DNA of 64,000 nucleotides from Phytophthora quininea. Lineage: Eukaryota; Oomycota; Peronosporomycetes; Peronosporales; Peronosporaceae. Below the pieces are notes generated by a model. That model saw nothing but the letters and a program-made list of their open reading frames with translations, did no database searches and was not told the origin of the DNA. Shown here one piece after another: positions 34,899 through 44,133 of this stretch (the stretch's first letter is position 1; every line of letters begins with the position of its first letter). A program made the translations under genes and the position numbers. The DNA is taken from contig JAAVTG010000845.1 of the NCBI GenBank assembly GCA_011947345.1, positions 372,001 through 436,000 of the forward strand. The letters are read 5' to 3'.

Positions 34899-34948
34899 GT
34901 TGGGCATTTCCTGCAGCTGCTGCGCAGCAGCTGCAGGAAATCCCCAAC
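34899..34948. repeat. 50-bp near-perfect spacerless palindrome
   Basis: Arms 34899-34923 and 34924-34948 are inverted complements over 25 bp with one mismatch and no loop; the central part is CAGCTGCTGCGCAGCAGCTG. It lies 230 bp upstream of the Myb/SANT-like gene. It could extrude as a cruciform, mark abutting element ends, or be an assembly foldback. Confidence 0.8.
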
Positions 34949-35177
34949 AGTAGCACTACCAGCCCAATCCTCTACTACATTGTTTGATTCCCCGCGTGCT
35001 GCCGGCCACTGTGTCTTGGAGGAGCAAAATGGCTCCAGCAGCAAATGGAAAGTTTCCGTGTGAGCAAACAGAGCCGATTTGCTTCGCCATTTGCTCCCCA
35101 GCAGCAAATAAGTTGTCCGGCGCAAGTGACCTGTATATCTCAAAACCTGCACTGGTGGCGGGTCATTTTTTCGGACA

Positions 35178-35984
35178 ATGTTCGCGCCTCTCAAAGATTC
35201 ACATACTGCGTTCGGCGACTTGATGCCCATGACCACCAAGCCTGGCGCTCGTGGGCCCAACTGGAAAAGGACTGAAGATGATGCACTCACAAAATCATGG
35301 CTAGCAGTATCCAAGGACAGCATCGTCGGCACAGACCAGTCTGGGCCTACATTCTGGGGACGGATTACAGCAAAATACAAGGAAACACGACCGCGACTCC
35401 AAGCCCGCTTTGAGCGTCACCAAAATACAGTAGTGAACCGCTGGAAGACTGTTCGTCTTGCAGTAAGAACGTTTTGCGGGTGTATCGCTGCTATCGAACA
35501 GCTTAATCAAAGTGGAAAGACTGATGACGACGTTAGAATTCAAGATGCAATCACCATGTACGAAGTAGAGCAAGACGAGCAATCCGACGTTTTGGAAGCT
35601 TGGCGAGAGCTTCGTCAAGAGCCGAAGTGGAAGGCGGTGCCAGATGCTAGATCATCACGCAAACGTAGCAGCAACCACGGCGAGGGGCATTCTACAGACA
35701 CTCAAACGCATGGATCAATCGGAGTACTCGACCCATCATGCAAAGACGATCGCCCAATAGGCATAAAGAAGCAAAAAGCAGCGCGATCTCAAGAAATGAG
35801 TAGCCAACAGCTAGCAGATGCTGCAGTCGAGATCTCAAGATTATCACAGCGTAAGGCTGAGCTAGAAGAACAACTACTGAAACTTTTGGAAGAGCGAAAG
35901 CAAAACCGCATTATTTTCGCATCGATGGATGGATTAGACGAGCTTTCTGCGAGCATTCTGAAGATCAAAAAGGAAAAATATTGA
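35178..35984 (+). CDS. Myb/SANT-like trihelix protein, NAM-associated C-terminal type
   Basis: About 268 residues without a frame break. The N-terminal helical domain reads 'GPNWKRTEDDALTKSWLAVS', 'GTDQSGPTFWGRITAKYKE' and 'NTVVNRWKTVRLAVRTFCG', the spacing of trihelix/Myb-SANT proteins. Then 'VLEAWRELRQEPKWKAV', the W-x-x-L...PKW motif of the NAM-associated C-terminal family, a basic linker (possible nuclear signal 'GIKKQKAARS') and a C-terminal coiled coil. Such proteins often derive from Harbinger-type or hAT elements, but no transposase lies next to it. The ATG at 35178 may be preceded by transposon sequence; a later ATG (35223) also precedes the domain. Confidence 0.65.
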   Translation: MFAPLKDSHTAFGDLMPMTTKPGARGPNWKRTEDDALTKSWLAVSKDSIVGTDQSGPTFWGRITAKYKETRPRLQARFERHQNTVVNRWKTVRLAVRTFCGCIAAIEQLNQSGKTDDDVRIQDAITMYEVEQDEQSDVLEAWRELRQEPKWKAVPDARSSRKRSSNHGEGHSTDTQTHGSIGVLDPSCKDDRPIGIKKQKAARSQEMSSQQLADAAVEISRLSQRKAELEEQLLKLLEERKQNRIIFASMDGLDELSASILKIKKEKY

Positions 35985-36169
35985 AACAATTGCAGGATAA
36001 AGTCATCGTGGCTTCGGCATAGAAGCCGCCGAGATGACGAGTGAAAACTGCGCAACAGACAACACCAATCCTATCGCAGAAGGTATGCTTGTTCTGTTTA
36101 CTTTTGTGCAAAAATTCTAAGCTAAACTAGTTTTTTCTTTCTTTTTATTTCCCGCAAGTGATCAACGAG

Positions 36170-36541
36170 TGTAACGGGGTTACACGAAAGTCATAACCGT
36201 GCGTTGACTCTGGAGGTTACACGAAACTCTTAACCGTGTGTAGAGTTTCGACTCTGTAGCCATCTGGTTCTCCACCACTCATTTACATATGTCTTAGGTT
36301 AACTATGCCACATAGTTTAGTCTATACATTTACACCAACTTCAGATAAATAATTCATTTCAGTTCTGTTTTTGCAGTTAATTCGTGTTGTCCTTGTTTTA
36401 AGGGACACTGACTCTGCGAGTCCTAGTCACGGGACTGTACTTGGTTCTTGTATAGAACCGAAGGCTGGAAGCCTAAAGACACACACTCGGGAAGTCCAGC
36501 GTCTTCCTCTGTGCTCGTTCACCGCTACGCAGCCCGCTGCA
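36170..36541 (+). mobile_element. Solo LTR, family B (plus orientation), 372 bp
   Basis: TGTAACGGGGTTACACG at 36170 to CAGCCCGCTGCA at 36541. Same length as, and nearly identical to, 24109-24480 but in opposite orientation; both encode the same 48-residue open stretch 'MQLIRVVLVLRDTDSASPSH...'. No target duplication (left CGAG, right TGTC) and no internal region. The stretch 36542-37167 contains an acidic open frame (36830-37090) I cannot assign. Confidence 0.75.
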
Positions 36542-37167
36542 TGTCCTGGAAGCCGTCGTCGCCGATGACGCCAGCAGTGAAAAAGTTAATGATGAAGATG
36601 ATGAGAACGCTGTCTCGGACGTCATCGAGAACTTCCAAGAGTACGGCAAGCTGCTGGTCAAGCGGACATCTCTTTAATCTAGGAGAGTTTTACCGATCAA
36701 AGTGCCCGCCGTCACTTGAAGCAGCGATTTGAGCAGCTCGAAGTCTTCTCTGGAGCAAGTGCCGCATCTGATAATCAAGACGATAGGCAACAGCGTTCAA
36801 CTGCTGAAGCCTAAGATGCTGCCAGATATTTGAATTTGGGACGAGATGGCGAAAATATTTTCACACAGGAGAGACCGAATAACCAGGAACAGGCTGGTGT
36901 GGAGCGTGAAGTAACGCAGCCAACACTAACTTGCCGTGAATCAACGTTGTCGGGTGGGGCGGACAGCGATGAATTGACGGCGTCGGATGAGGTGGATAGC
37001 GATAAATCAACGACGTCGGGCGAAACGAAAGATCAAGAGGCCGATGTGTATCAGCCCTCCCTTGAACGACCACGACACAGCTACCACTAACAAGGTTAAA
37101 TCCACCGATGGCTAGGTCTGCATTACAACTATTTTTTTGGAACCCGGCCGCCGGGTACTCTATCTTT

Positions 37168-38440
37168 TCACATTGATTCAGTTTCAGTTCTTCCGAACTG
37201 TGACATCCCCGGGCCCGGGCTAGCTATTGTCACCGAGTCGCGCTTCAGCTGTGGAATGCGGAAACGAATGACCATTTCACCTTCGCTTATAGTGTTTCCT
37301 TTGACCAGTTTGAAGCCGACGTCTGTGATGTAGGAAGCGACTTGGAGCTCGATGGCGAATTGTGAAGTGTATTGTTCGTTTAGTTTGCTTGCCGCCCTGC
37401 GCGCTCTGGGCTCCAGGAACGGCAACGGCAACTTGTCCGTAAACTTGTCCCGTAAACTATCCGTAAACTTCAACCTGAACGTAAACTTACCGTGATCAAA
37501 CGGGCGTCAACAACAGAGCTCGACTCTGTTACAACGGCGGTATTCTCCGGTGTTGCTCCCAGCTTCAGCAACTTCTGCATGAACGTTGCACTGATTATAC
37601 TGCGCGAGAAACCGCTATCAAGGAGCGCTTGAAAGTGATCCTTACCGGATTCCAGCTTGATCATCATTTTCGTTGGAGGTTGGGTATCGACTTGCGGGTC
37701 GTTGAGTCCTACAAACAGATTTCATCATCACTCGGAATTCCAGCTCCTTGACGCCGCGGTTCTACGCGAGTTGGCTGGTGGAGTGGGGCACGAGGCGATC
37801 GGTGCTGGTCCACTTGTTGGCTCTCTTCTTGGCGATTGTCATGGCGAAGAACGCGGCAGTCCACAGTGTTGTGCATCGTTGTTCGATGGAAGGTGCAGTA
37901 CTTGTTTACTGCAAGAACCGTTGCTGTTGCCGTTGCTGCTGGCGTTGCTGCGACCTCCTCTTCCGCGATTCCTCCACGGTTTGTCTGTCGATTGTTGTTG
38001 TTGCAGCCGTTGGCGTTTCCTCTGCGGCCAGAGTTGCGACCACCATTTTGCTGGCGGCCTTGATTGTCGTTAGTGCGGTGCAGGCGTAGCTTGCCTTGCT
38101 CGATGCGCTCGAAAACAGGACAAGCACTCCGATGGTCGTGTAAACTTGACCTCTGGCATCGTACTTATTCTGCCAGTCGTATGGAAGACCACGTTTGAAG
38201 AAGCGGCAAAGAGCATCATCACACATCTTAGAGTTTCACTGAGTTCAGCGAGAGTATGCTCCTGGCCGACGAGAGCACGGAAGCGTTTGCTGTAGTCCGC
38301 CAGCGTCTCGGATCACGTCTTGCGGATGCCCCATAGTTCTCCTTTGGAGCGGTTCATGGCGAAGGGTTGGCGAGTCAATGGGTGGCCGGGTCGACGTGTC
38401 TTGAACATTTTCAAAATGCCAAAGCCACTTGTGTTTGAGT
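37168..38440 (-). pseudogene. Ty3/gypsy gag-protease remnant
   Basis: Minus strand: gag piece 'YSKRFRALVGQEHTLAELSE' and 'LCRFFKRGLPYDWQNKYDAR' (38330-38150), an Asn/Gln-rich basic stretch, a knuckle-like 'YCTFHRTTMHNTVDCR' (near 37880), then a retropepsin-like segment 'QALLDSGFSRSIISATFM' with the D-S-G triad (37640-37570). Reverse transcriptase and integrase are absent. Frames shift repeatedly. Confidence 0.6.
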
Positions 38441-38873
38441 GTGCGAATTGCGAACTGAGATTATCCTGACCTTCGCTACTTACTCAAGGCGCTCCCTGGA
38501 GGAGGAGGCTGCCCACATGAAGCTTCGAATGCAGTCGCCACTAGATCAACCCGGAATGCTTCTTGTGTCAGTGAGGACAGGTGTGCGTGACAACAGGGTG
38601 CGGGAAGTTGTCTGGCGGGATCGCGATGAACTTCCTTATCGTCCGTGGTACACCATCTCCCTCTCTCGAGGTTCCATGATTTTCTTGTCCTTGTGCAGGT
38701 TCATCTACAGCTGCAGGCCGTGCGTCTCTTCTCCAGCTCTCCCTTGTTGCCATCGAGGTTGCGTCGGTTTGTATGTGCGTCGGTGCTCGTGCGTCGCTAT
38801 CATTTACATCCACTTGTCTGGATGAAACTATAAGGATTTGGCGCTGACGTCGCTATTCCTCCTCCACTCCTCG

Positions 38874-40293
38874 ATGGGCAGTAGCAGCAGCAAGAGCGCC
38901 GAGGCGACGGACAAGCAGCAGCAGCAGCAGCAGAGCCGAGGCGGCGATGCGGACGTGGCGTCGGCGCGGGACGAGGTGCTGGGCATGATCCTGGACGGCC
39001 TGGTGCTCTACAGCATGTACCAGGCCTCCAAGTACCTCTACAAGCAGCTGAAGCCCATGCTGGACGACTGGCTGCAGGGCCAGGACAGCCAGGCCAAGCT
39101 GCAGAAGCGACTCACGCGCACGGGCCGCCGCGTATTCAACACTAACTACTTTGAGAATGTCATCGCCGGCGACATCGTGGACCCGCAGGACATCGACGTG
39201 GCGTTCGACGACATAGGCGGCCTGGAGCGCCAGAAGAGGGACATCTACGACCTGGTGGTGCTGCCGCTCAAGAGCCCCGAGTTCTTCGCCTCCAGGGGAA
39301 GCTGCTCACTGTCCCCAAGGGGATACTGCTCTACGGCAAGCCAGGCACGGGCAAGACAATGCTGGCCAAGGCCATCGCGAAGGAGTCGGGTGCCTTCTTC
39401 ATCGACCTCAAGATCAGCACCATCATGAGCAAGTGGTTCGGGAGTCCCAGAAGCTGGTGCGTGCCGCCTTCTCACTAGCGAGGAAGCTGGCGCCGTGTAT
39501 TATCTTCATCGACGAAGTCGACTCGTTCATGGGAAAGAGAGGCGGCGTCTCGGACCCCACGTTCTCCTCCATGAAGACGGTAGGCTTTGCGCTGTGTTTG
39601 GTTGCTGTGTAGTGTGTATAATTGCATGCGTGCTGTGTTGTGCAGGAATTCCTGGCGCTGTGGGATGGTTTTACCGAAATGAGCAACGACTCGGACGATG
39701 GATTTGGCGTCATCATTATGGGAGCAACGAATCGCCCTGGTGATGTGGACCCAGCGTTCCTTCGCCGCATGCCGCGGACATTTGAAATTGGGCTGCCGAA
39801 CAGACCCCAACGCGAGAAAATCCTCCGGCTGCAACTCAAAACAGAAACGGTGGAGCCGAGCTTTGATTTTTCACAGGTGGCGGCAGACACAATGTACTAC
39901 AGCGGCAGCGATTTGAAGGAGTTGTGCCGTGCTGCGCTGATGACCCCGCTCCGAGAGCACATTGACAATGTTCGTGCGGCAGCGAAGGCAGCCGAGGCGA
40001 AAAAGCAGGAGGAAGGTGACACGCCACGGATTTACGTCGAGGGTGACGCGCCAGACCCGATCACAATGCGTCCGCTGAGTATGGCCGATTTTGAAGAAGC
40101 CAAGACCATGGTACAGCCGACGGGTGCCACGGCGTATGCCTACGAAAATGCACAGGAAGAAGAGAACACTCGGCCTGCAGCGCCCTCGAGCCGGGGAATG
40201 TCCATTGATCCCGAAATGTTCGCGGCCATCATGGCTTCTGGTTTGCAAAATCTCATGCAACAGAACCGCAATGTGACGACTCACTTCGAGTAA
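38874..40293 (+). CDS. ATAD1: ATAD1/Msp1-type AAA+ ATPase
   Basis: Extracts mislocalised tail-anchored proteins from the mitochondrial outer membrane and peroxisomes. ATG 38874 begins MGSSSSKS, then a polyglutamine tract and a hydrophobic segment near residues 35-55 ('[19 protein letters not shown]'). The AAA domain starts '[20 protein letters not shown]'; Walker A GKPGTGKT; pore loop 'KWFG'; Walker B '[11 protein letters not shown]'; sensor 1 'MGATNRP'; Arg fingers 'LRRMP'; sensor 2 region '[14 protein letters not shown]'. One intron, 39580-39645. Two -1 breaks at G runs 39295-39298 and 39440-39442; restoring them gives [15 protein letters not shown] and KWFGESQKLV. Its stop lies 8 bp from the stop of TruB on the other strand. 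Confidence 0.88.
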
Positions 40294-40301
40294 TTTTGTT
40301 G

Positions 40302-41508
40302 TTAGAGGAATAAACGCTTCCTGAAAACAAAGCGATTGTTTTCATGGAACTCTACTTGTGTTAGACCTAGTAGTGCTGGTGATGCTGGCCGGTAGATACG
40401 AACATACTCGCCATTCGTTAGACTCGTACGTCGTGACTCACTCCCAGTAAGCGCAACGTCGTCGAGTGAGATGGCGATTGTGCGTCCATTTCGCCAAAGC
40501 TGCTCTGCTTTCGGCAGCAGCTCTGTGGAAGGTAGATGCTGCAACATATTCTCGATCGGCTGTAGGGGAGACTCTCCAACCTATTAAGAATAACAAGAGA
40601 TACTTAATGGCGACGCAGTACTTGTGCTGGAAAGAGGAACAGGAACGCACCTCTAGTTTGGCACGAATTTGATCGAAATCCAAACTGTCATCGATATGAA
40701 AATCGCCGCTGCGAGTTCTCTCTAGCTTGGTCAACGTTCCTCCCACACAAAATTCGCCAGCAGGATTCCGCAGTTGGCAGGTGTCATCCATTTGCACCGA
40801 TGGGATAACCAACGCCTCGCCACACTCGCGTGCGATTGACCGGATGTACGTGCCTCCGCCACACGTGACACGGATGTTCGCCTACCGATACAAACAAACC
40901 GCTTTAGCACATTATTCATGCACTAGCCTTCATAGTGCAGCAGCACTTCACCTCTGGGAAATCTCCCGGGGTAAACTTCTCCAAGTCGATCTTCGAGATG
41001 TGGACTCTTCTGGGCTTGACGTCAAAGTCCTGCAATCGGGCTGTTAGTTGACACTGCATCGAAGTCCCCACTAAACTCCACAGTTGCCTCACCTTATTCT
41101 GCCTGGCAAGCTTGTAGAGCCTCACTCCATCCTTCTTGATGGCACTTACTCGGGGCGGCACCTGATCAATGTCCCCAACGAACCTCTGCAGCGCCGAGTA
41201 CGCTTGCTGCTCGGTGATCCACGGTGCCGCTCTCTGGTTGCGAATCTCCCCGTGACGTCATCCGAGTCGGTGGTGACACCAAGTCGGATGGCCCCAGTAT
41301 ACTCTTTACCCGTGCGCAGGAACTGCAGGAAGCGCGTGGCGAAGCCCACCGCCACCGTCAGCACGCCCGTTGCCATCGGGTCCAATGTGCCGCCGTGGCC
41401 CACCCGCCGCGTGCCAAGTGTCTTGCGTAGCAGCCCTACGCACTGGTGAGACGTCAGTCCTGCAGGCTTGCGCACATTGAGGAACCCACTCATTGTCTCG
41501 CCGCGCAT
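40302..41508 (-). CDS. tRNA pseudouridine-55 synthase, TruB/PUS4 family
   Basis: Isomerises U55 of tRNA (T-loop), probably in mitochondrion or cytoplasm/nucleus. Start ATG 41508 (or 41493). Motifs: '[18 protein letters not shown]', '[19 protein letters not shown]' containing the catalytic Asp (GTLDP), '[20 protein letters not shown]', '[20 protein letters not shown]' and '[18 protein letters not shown]'. Exons 41508-41093, 41029-40952, 40881-40651 and 40580-40302 join in frame. One -1 break in the C run 41248-41251. The C-terminal region is longer than in bacteria and may hold a PUA-like fold. Convergent with ATAD1, so the 3' UTRs must overlap. Confidence 0.88.
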
Positions 41509-41564
41509 GATGGCCAGCCACGCCAATCCCGTCTCCTGTAACTGTGCCCCATGGGGTACTGCGT

Positions 41565-42184
41565 TAGTACCCCCACCGTCTGAGTGGGGAACTATTTGAT
41601 GGTGGGGGTTATTGTATTATCACCTGCCCTTGTTGGTATTGAGACTTACAAGGTCAGCATGCCTAAACAGTTGCTAGCTAGAGATCAAGCTCAGCGATGA
41701 AGTCAACAAATTTGTTGCTATCGTCAGAGTCGCCAGCGTCCTCGTCGTGAATCCGTTTTCATGCTCGTCCGCAGCTGGTGGACGTGTGCTTGGAAAGTCG
41801 TGGCGACGAAGATCATTATTCACAAGCTTTCTGCACTATTTTTGCATCTAACGACTATCTATCGTTGACAGCACATTCCATCTATCGTACCGCGTTTACT
41901 ATAATGTTTGCCTAGCACCTCGTGACTATTTGGTGTCCCGCGGACACGTCCGGACAAGTTCACTGCAGATTTAGCATTGTCTTCCAACGCTGCGCGAGGA
42001 CAGGTATTGTTGCCTTGCTCTTGTTTCGCACTTTATCCAGGAGCTCAGCTGCATCTTGCTCGTCGATGCTGCGTTCCTTTGACAGGTTTCTGATAGCGTT
42101 GTACACAATTTTGCGTCTGCGGACAAACGCAAGCAGAGCTCCACAAATTTGGGGTGGAGTACTATTGAAGGGGATGGGGTACTA
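41565..42184. mobile_element. Possible MITE with short inverted ends (TAGTACCCC)
   Basis: TAGTACCCCCACC at 41565 and the inverted complement GGATGGGGTACTA ending 42184 give about 10-12 bp terminal repeats; TA lies at both ends. On minus, open stretches 'VYNAIRNLSKERSIDEQDAA' and an acidic end 'DSDDSNKFVDFIAELDL' suggest a decayed small protein. Ends are short, so this is tentative. Nothing else is visible in 41509-42251. Confidence 0.35.
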
Positions 42185-42251
42185 TTACAGATTTTATAGT
42201 AAATGATGGCAGCTGAATAGACATCGACATAACCTCCCAACCTTCTACGCT

Positions 42252-43117
42252 ATGCCGCCCGTGAAGAAGCCCCAGAGCTCGTACCTGCTCTTCTGCAATG
42301 AGCGCCGTAAGCACGTGATGAACGAGCTCCCGGGTGGGCGCATCGGCGACATCCAGAAGATCCTCAGCAAGCAGTGGAAGGAGCTCAAGCCCGAGGAGAA
42401 GGAGGTCGCCTCGTTGACTTCTGCGAACTCGTCTCCCACCCACTGACTGACTGGCATGCAATGTGGTTTTCACTGCAGCACTTTGCGCAACTGGCAGCGA
42501 AAGACAAGGCCAGGTACGAGCAGGAGCTGCTGGACAACCCAGAGGTCGTGGAGGAGCTGACGGCGGAGGAGAAGGTAGCGAGGGACTCGAGCGCCTGCGT
42601 CTATCCGCTCGGTGCGTGTCAGTTAGCGGTGACTTGGCTGCAAACGGACGGGCCCAAAGCTGATGAGGCTTTACAATTGCAGGTCGCGTACGGAAGATCG
42701 TGCAGAGTGACCCGGACGTGAACAAAGTCTCCAAGGACGCGCTGATTGCAATTGCCAAGGCCTCGGTGCGGTAACGCAACTCAAAAGGTGACTCAACTAG
42801 GTACTGTAGTGCTTCTGACGCTGTTTTTGCTGCTGCTGCTGCAGGAGCTGTTCGCTCAGTTTCTGGGCACCAAGAGCTATGAGCAGGCATTGTACCGCAA
42901 CAAGCGGCAGATCAAGGCGTCGGACGTGACGCGGACGATTCAGACGACTGTGTCGCTGGATTGGCTTCGCGAAGACTTCCCAGACGTGAAGCCCACGAAG
43001 GCGGACGTTGCAGAGAGCAAGGCAAAGAAGAACCAGGAAACGAACAATCGACCACCTCCAGATAGCGCTGCCTTCTTCAGGTGTAGGACGACAGAAGCAA
43101 CGGCAGTCGAGGACTAG
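42252..43117 (+). CDS. HMG-box plus NF-YC-type histone-fold fusion (CHRAC/POLE4-like)
   Basis: N-terminal HMG box: 'KKPQSSYLLFCNERRKHVMN', 'GDIQKILSKQWKELKPEE' and 'FAQLAAKDKARYEQEL' (residues about 4-75). C-terminal histone fold: 'RVRKIVQSDPDVNKVSKDAL', 'IAIAKASELFAQFLGTKSYE', 'RQIKASDVTRTIQTTVSLDW', matching the CBF/NF-YC fold of CHRAC and DNA polymerase epsilon small subunits. Exons 42252-42404, 42479-42574, 42683-42765 and 42845-43117; one base seems missing at the third acceptor (GG 42682-42683). Expected to be nuclear and to pair with an NF-YB-like partner in chromatin remodelling or replication. Both domains on one chain is the unusual point. Confidence 0.82.
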
Positions 43118-43218
43118 AAACAGCCACTAGCCAAAACGCCCGCCAGCGTGAGCAGCTCGAGTACGGTGAGAGCTCTATTGTATCATCCCTCGTTCTACTA
43201 CGCCTGGCCGACATGGGC

Positions 43219-44010
43219 TTAGAAAATGTCGTTCCAGTCGTCGAACTCCTCTTCCTCGTCGTCCTCCTCCTTCTCCTCGACAACTTCCTCCACCACAGCC
43301 TCGACGCGCGGGATGAGACCGCGACGTCCTGCGATCTTGGCAACGAGCGATCCAGCCGCGACATTGGGCACAACTCCTTCGGGGAACTTGATGGCCTCCA
43401 GGTGCACTCGGTCCCCCACGTGAAGTCCGTTGACGTCCACCTGCAGCGTTTTGGGGACGTTGTCCGTGAAGATGGTGCACTCGAGTGAGTGGTGGATGTG
43501 GTTGATAAAGCCGCCGCGCTTGAGGCCGGGGCTGCCTTCCTCGTTCAGATACGTGATGGGGATGGACACGGTTCTTCCAGGCTTGTAGCGCAGGAAGTTG
43601 ACGGCCACGGGCACGTCCGTGACGGGGTCCAGCTGAACGTCGCGCATGTAGGCCTTGACGGGGCTCTGGTCGCCCACCTGCACCTGGAACACCTGGCTCT
43701 CGATGGACGTCCACAGCTTGCGGTGCACGCTCTCGAAGACGCGCGTGGGGAATGTCACCAACACGCGCTCGTCTGCTCCGTCCTCACCCTCGCCGTAGAG
43801 CACGCCAGGCAGCAGGCCTTGCTTGCGCAGGCGGCGAGAGGCGCGCGATCCTTCCGTGTCACGCACCGCCAGCTGCAAAACGTTGAGAGGAGTCTCCTGG
43901 ATAGCCACCGCCGCCGCAGAGAAGCGAGCCACCTGAGCGCCAGAGCGCGCCGCATGCCGCTGCAGAGCCAGCATCCTTCGACTCGAGGCGCTGGAGCTGA
44001 CAATGGCCAC
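43219..44010 (-). CDS. Mitochondrial ribosomal protein bL25 (L25/TL5/CTC family)
   Basis: 263 residues, no intron. The N-terminus (MAIVSSSASSRRMLALQRHA) is rich in Ser, Ala and Arg with no acidic residues, fitting a mitochondrial presequence. The L25 domain follows: 'EGSRASRRLRKQGLLPGVLY', 'RDVQLDPVTDVPVAVNFLR', and the TL5-type C-terminal beta domain with 'CTIFTDNVPKTLQVDVNGLH' and 'GDRVHLEAIKFPEGVV'. An acidic tail ends 'EEFDDWNDIF'. bL25 binds 5S rRNA in bacteria; its role in a mitoribosome is inferred. Confidence 0.85.
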   Translation of the reverse strand: MAIVSSSASSRRMLALQRHAARSGAQVARFSAAAVAIQETPLNVLQLAVRDTEGSRASRRLRKQGLLPGVLYGEGEDGADERVLVTFPTRVFESVHRKLWTSIESQVFQVQVGDQSPVKAYMRDVQLDPVTDVPVAVNFLRYKPGRTVSIPITYLNEEGSPGLKRGGFINHIHHSLECTIFTDNVPKTLQVDVNGLHVGDRVHLEAIKFPEGVVPNVAAGSLVAKIAGRRGLIPRVEAVVEEVVEEKEEDDEEEEFDDWNDIF

Positions 44011-44133
44011 ACGTTAGCTGAACAACTAGGCTTCACTATGTGATTATTTTAGCCAATCAGAATCGATACTCGAGAAAAGGCAACAAGGAGGCTTTCTTCA
44101 CCGGTTAGTGTCCGCTAGTGTCCATTCGCATCG

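Noticed and set aside
24109..36541. A complete LTR retrotransposon between the two family B LTRs
   Set aside because: The LTRs are inverted, not direct, and the region between them contains DNA transposons, not gag-pol.
37190..37225. CCCGGGCCCGGG palindrome as a regulatory site
   Set aside because: Falls in the gypsy remnant and is a GC-rich stretch of its coding sequence; no reason to call it a site.
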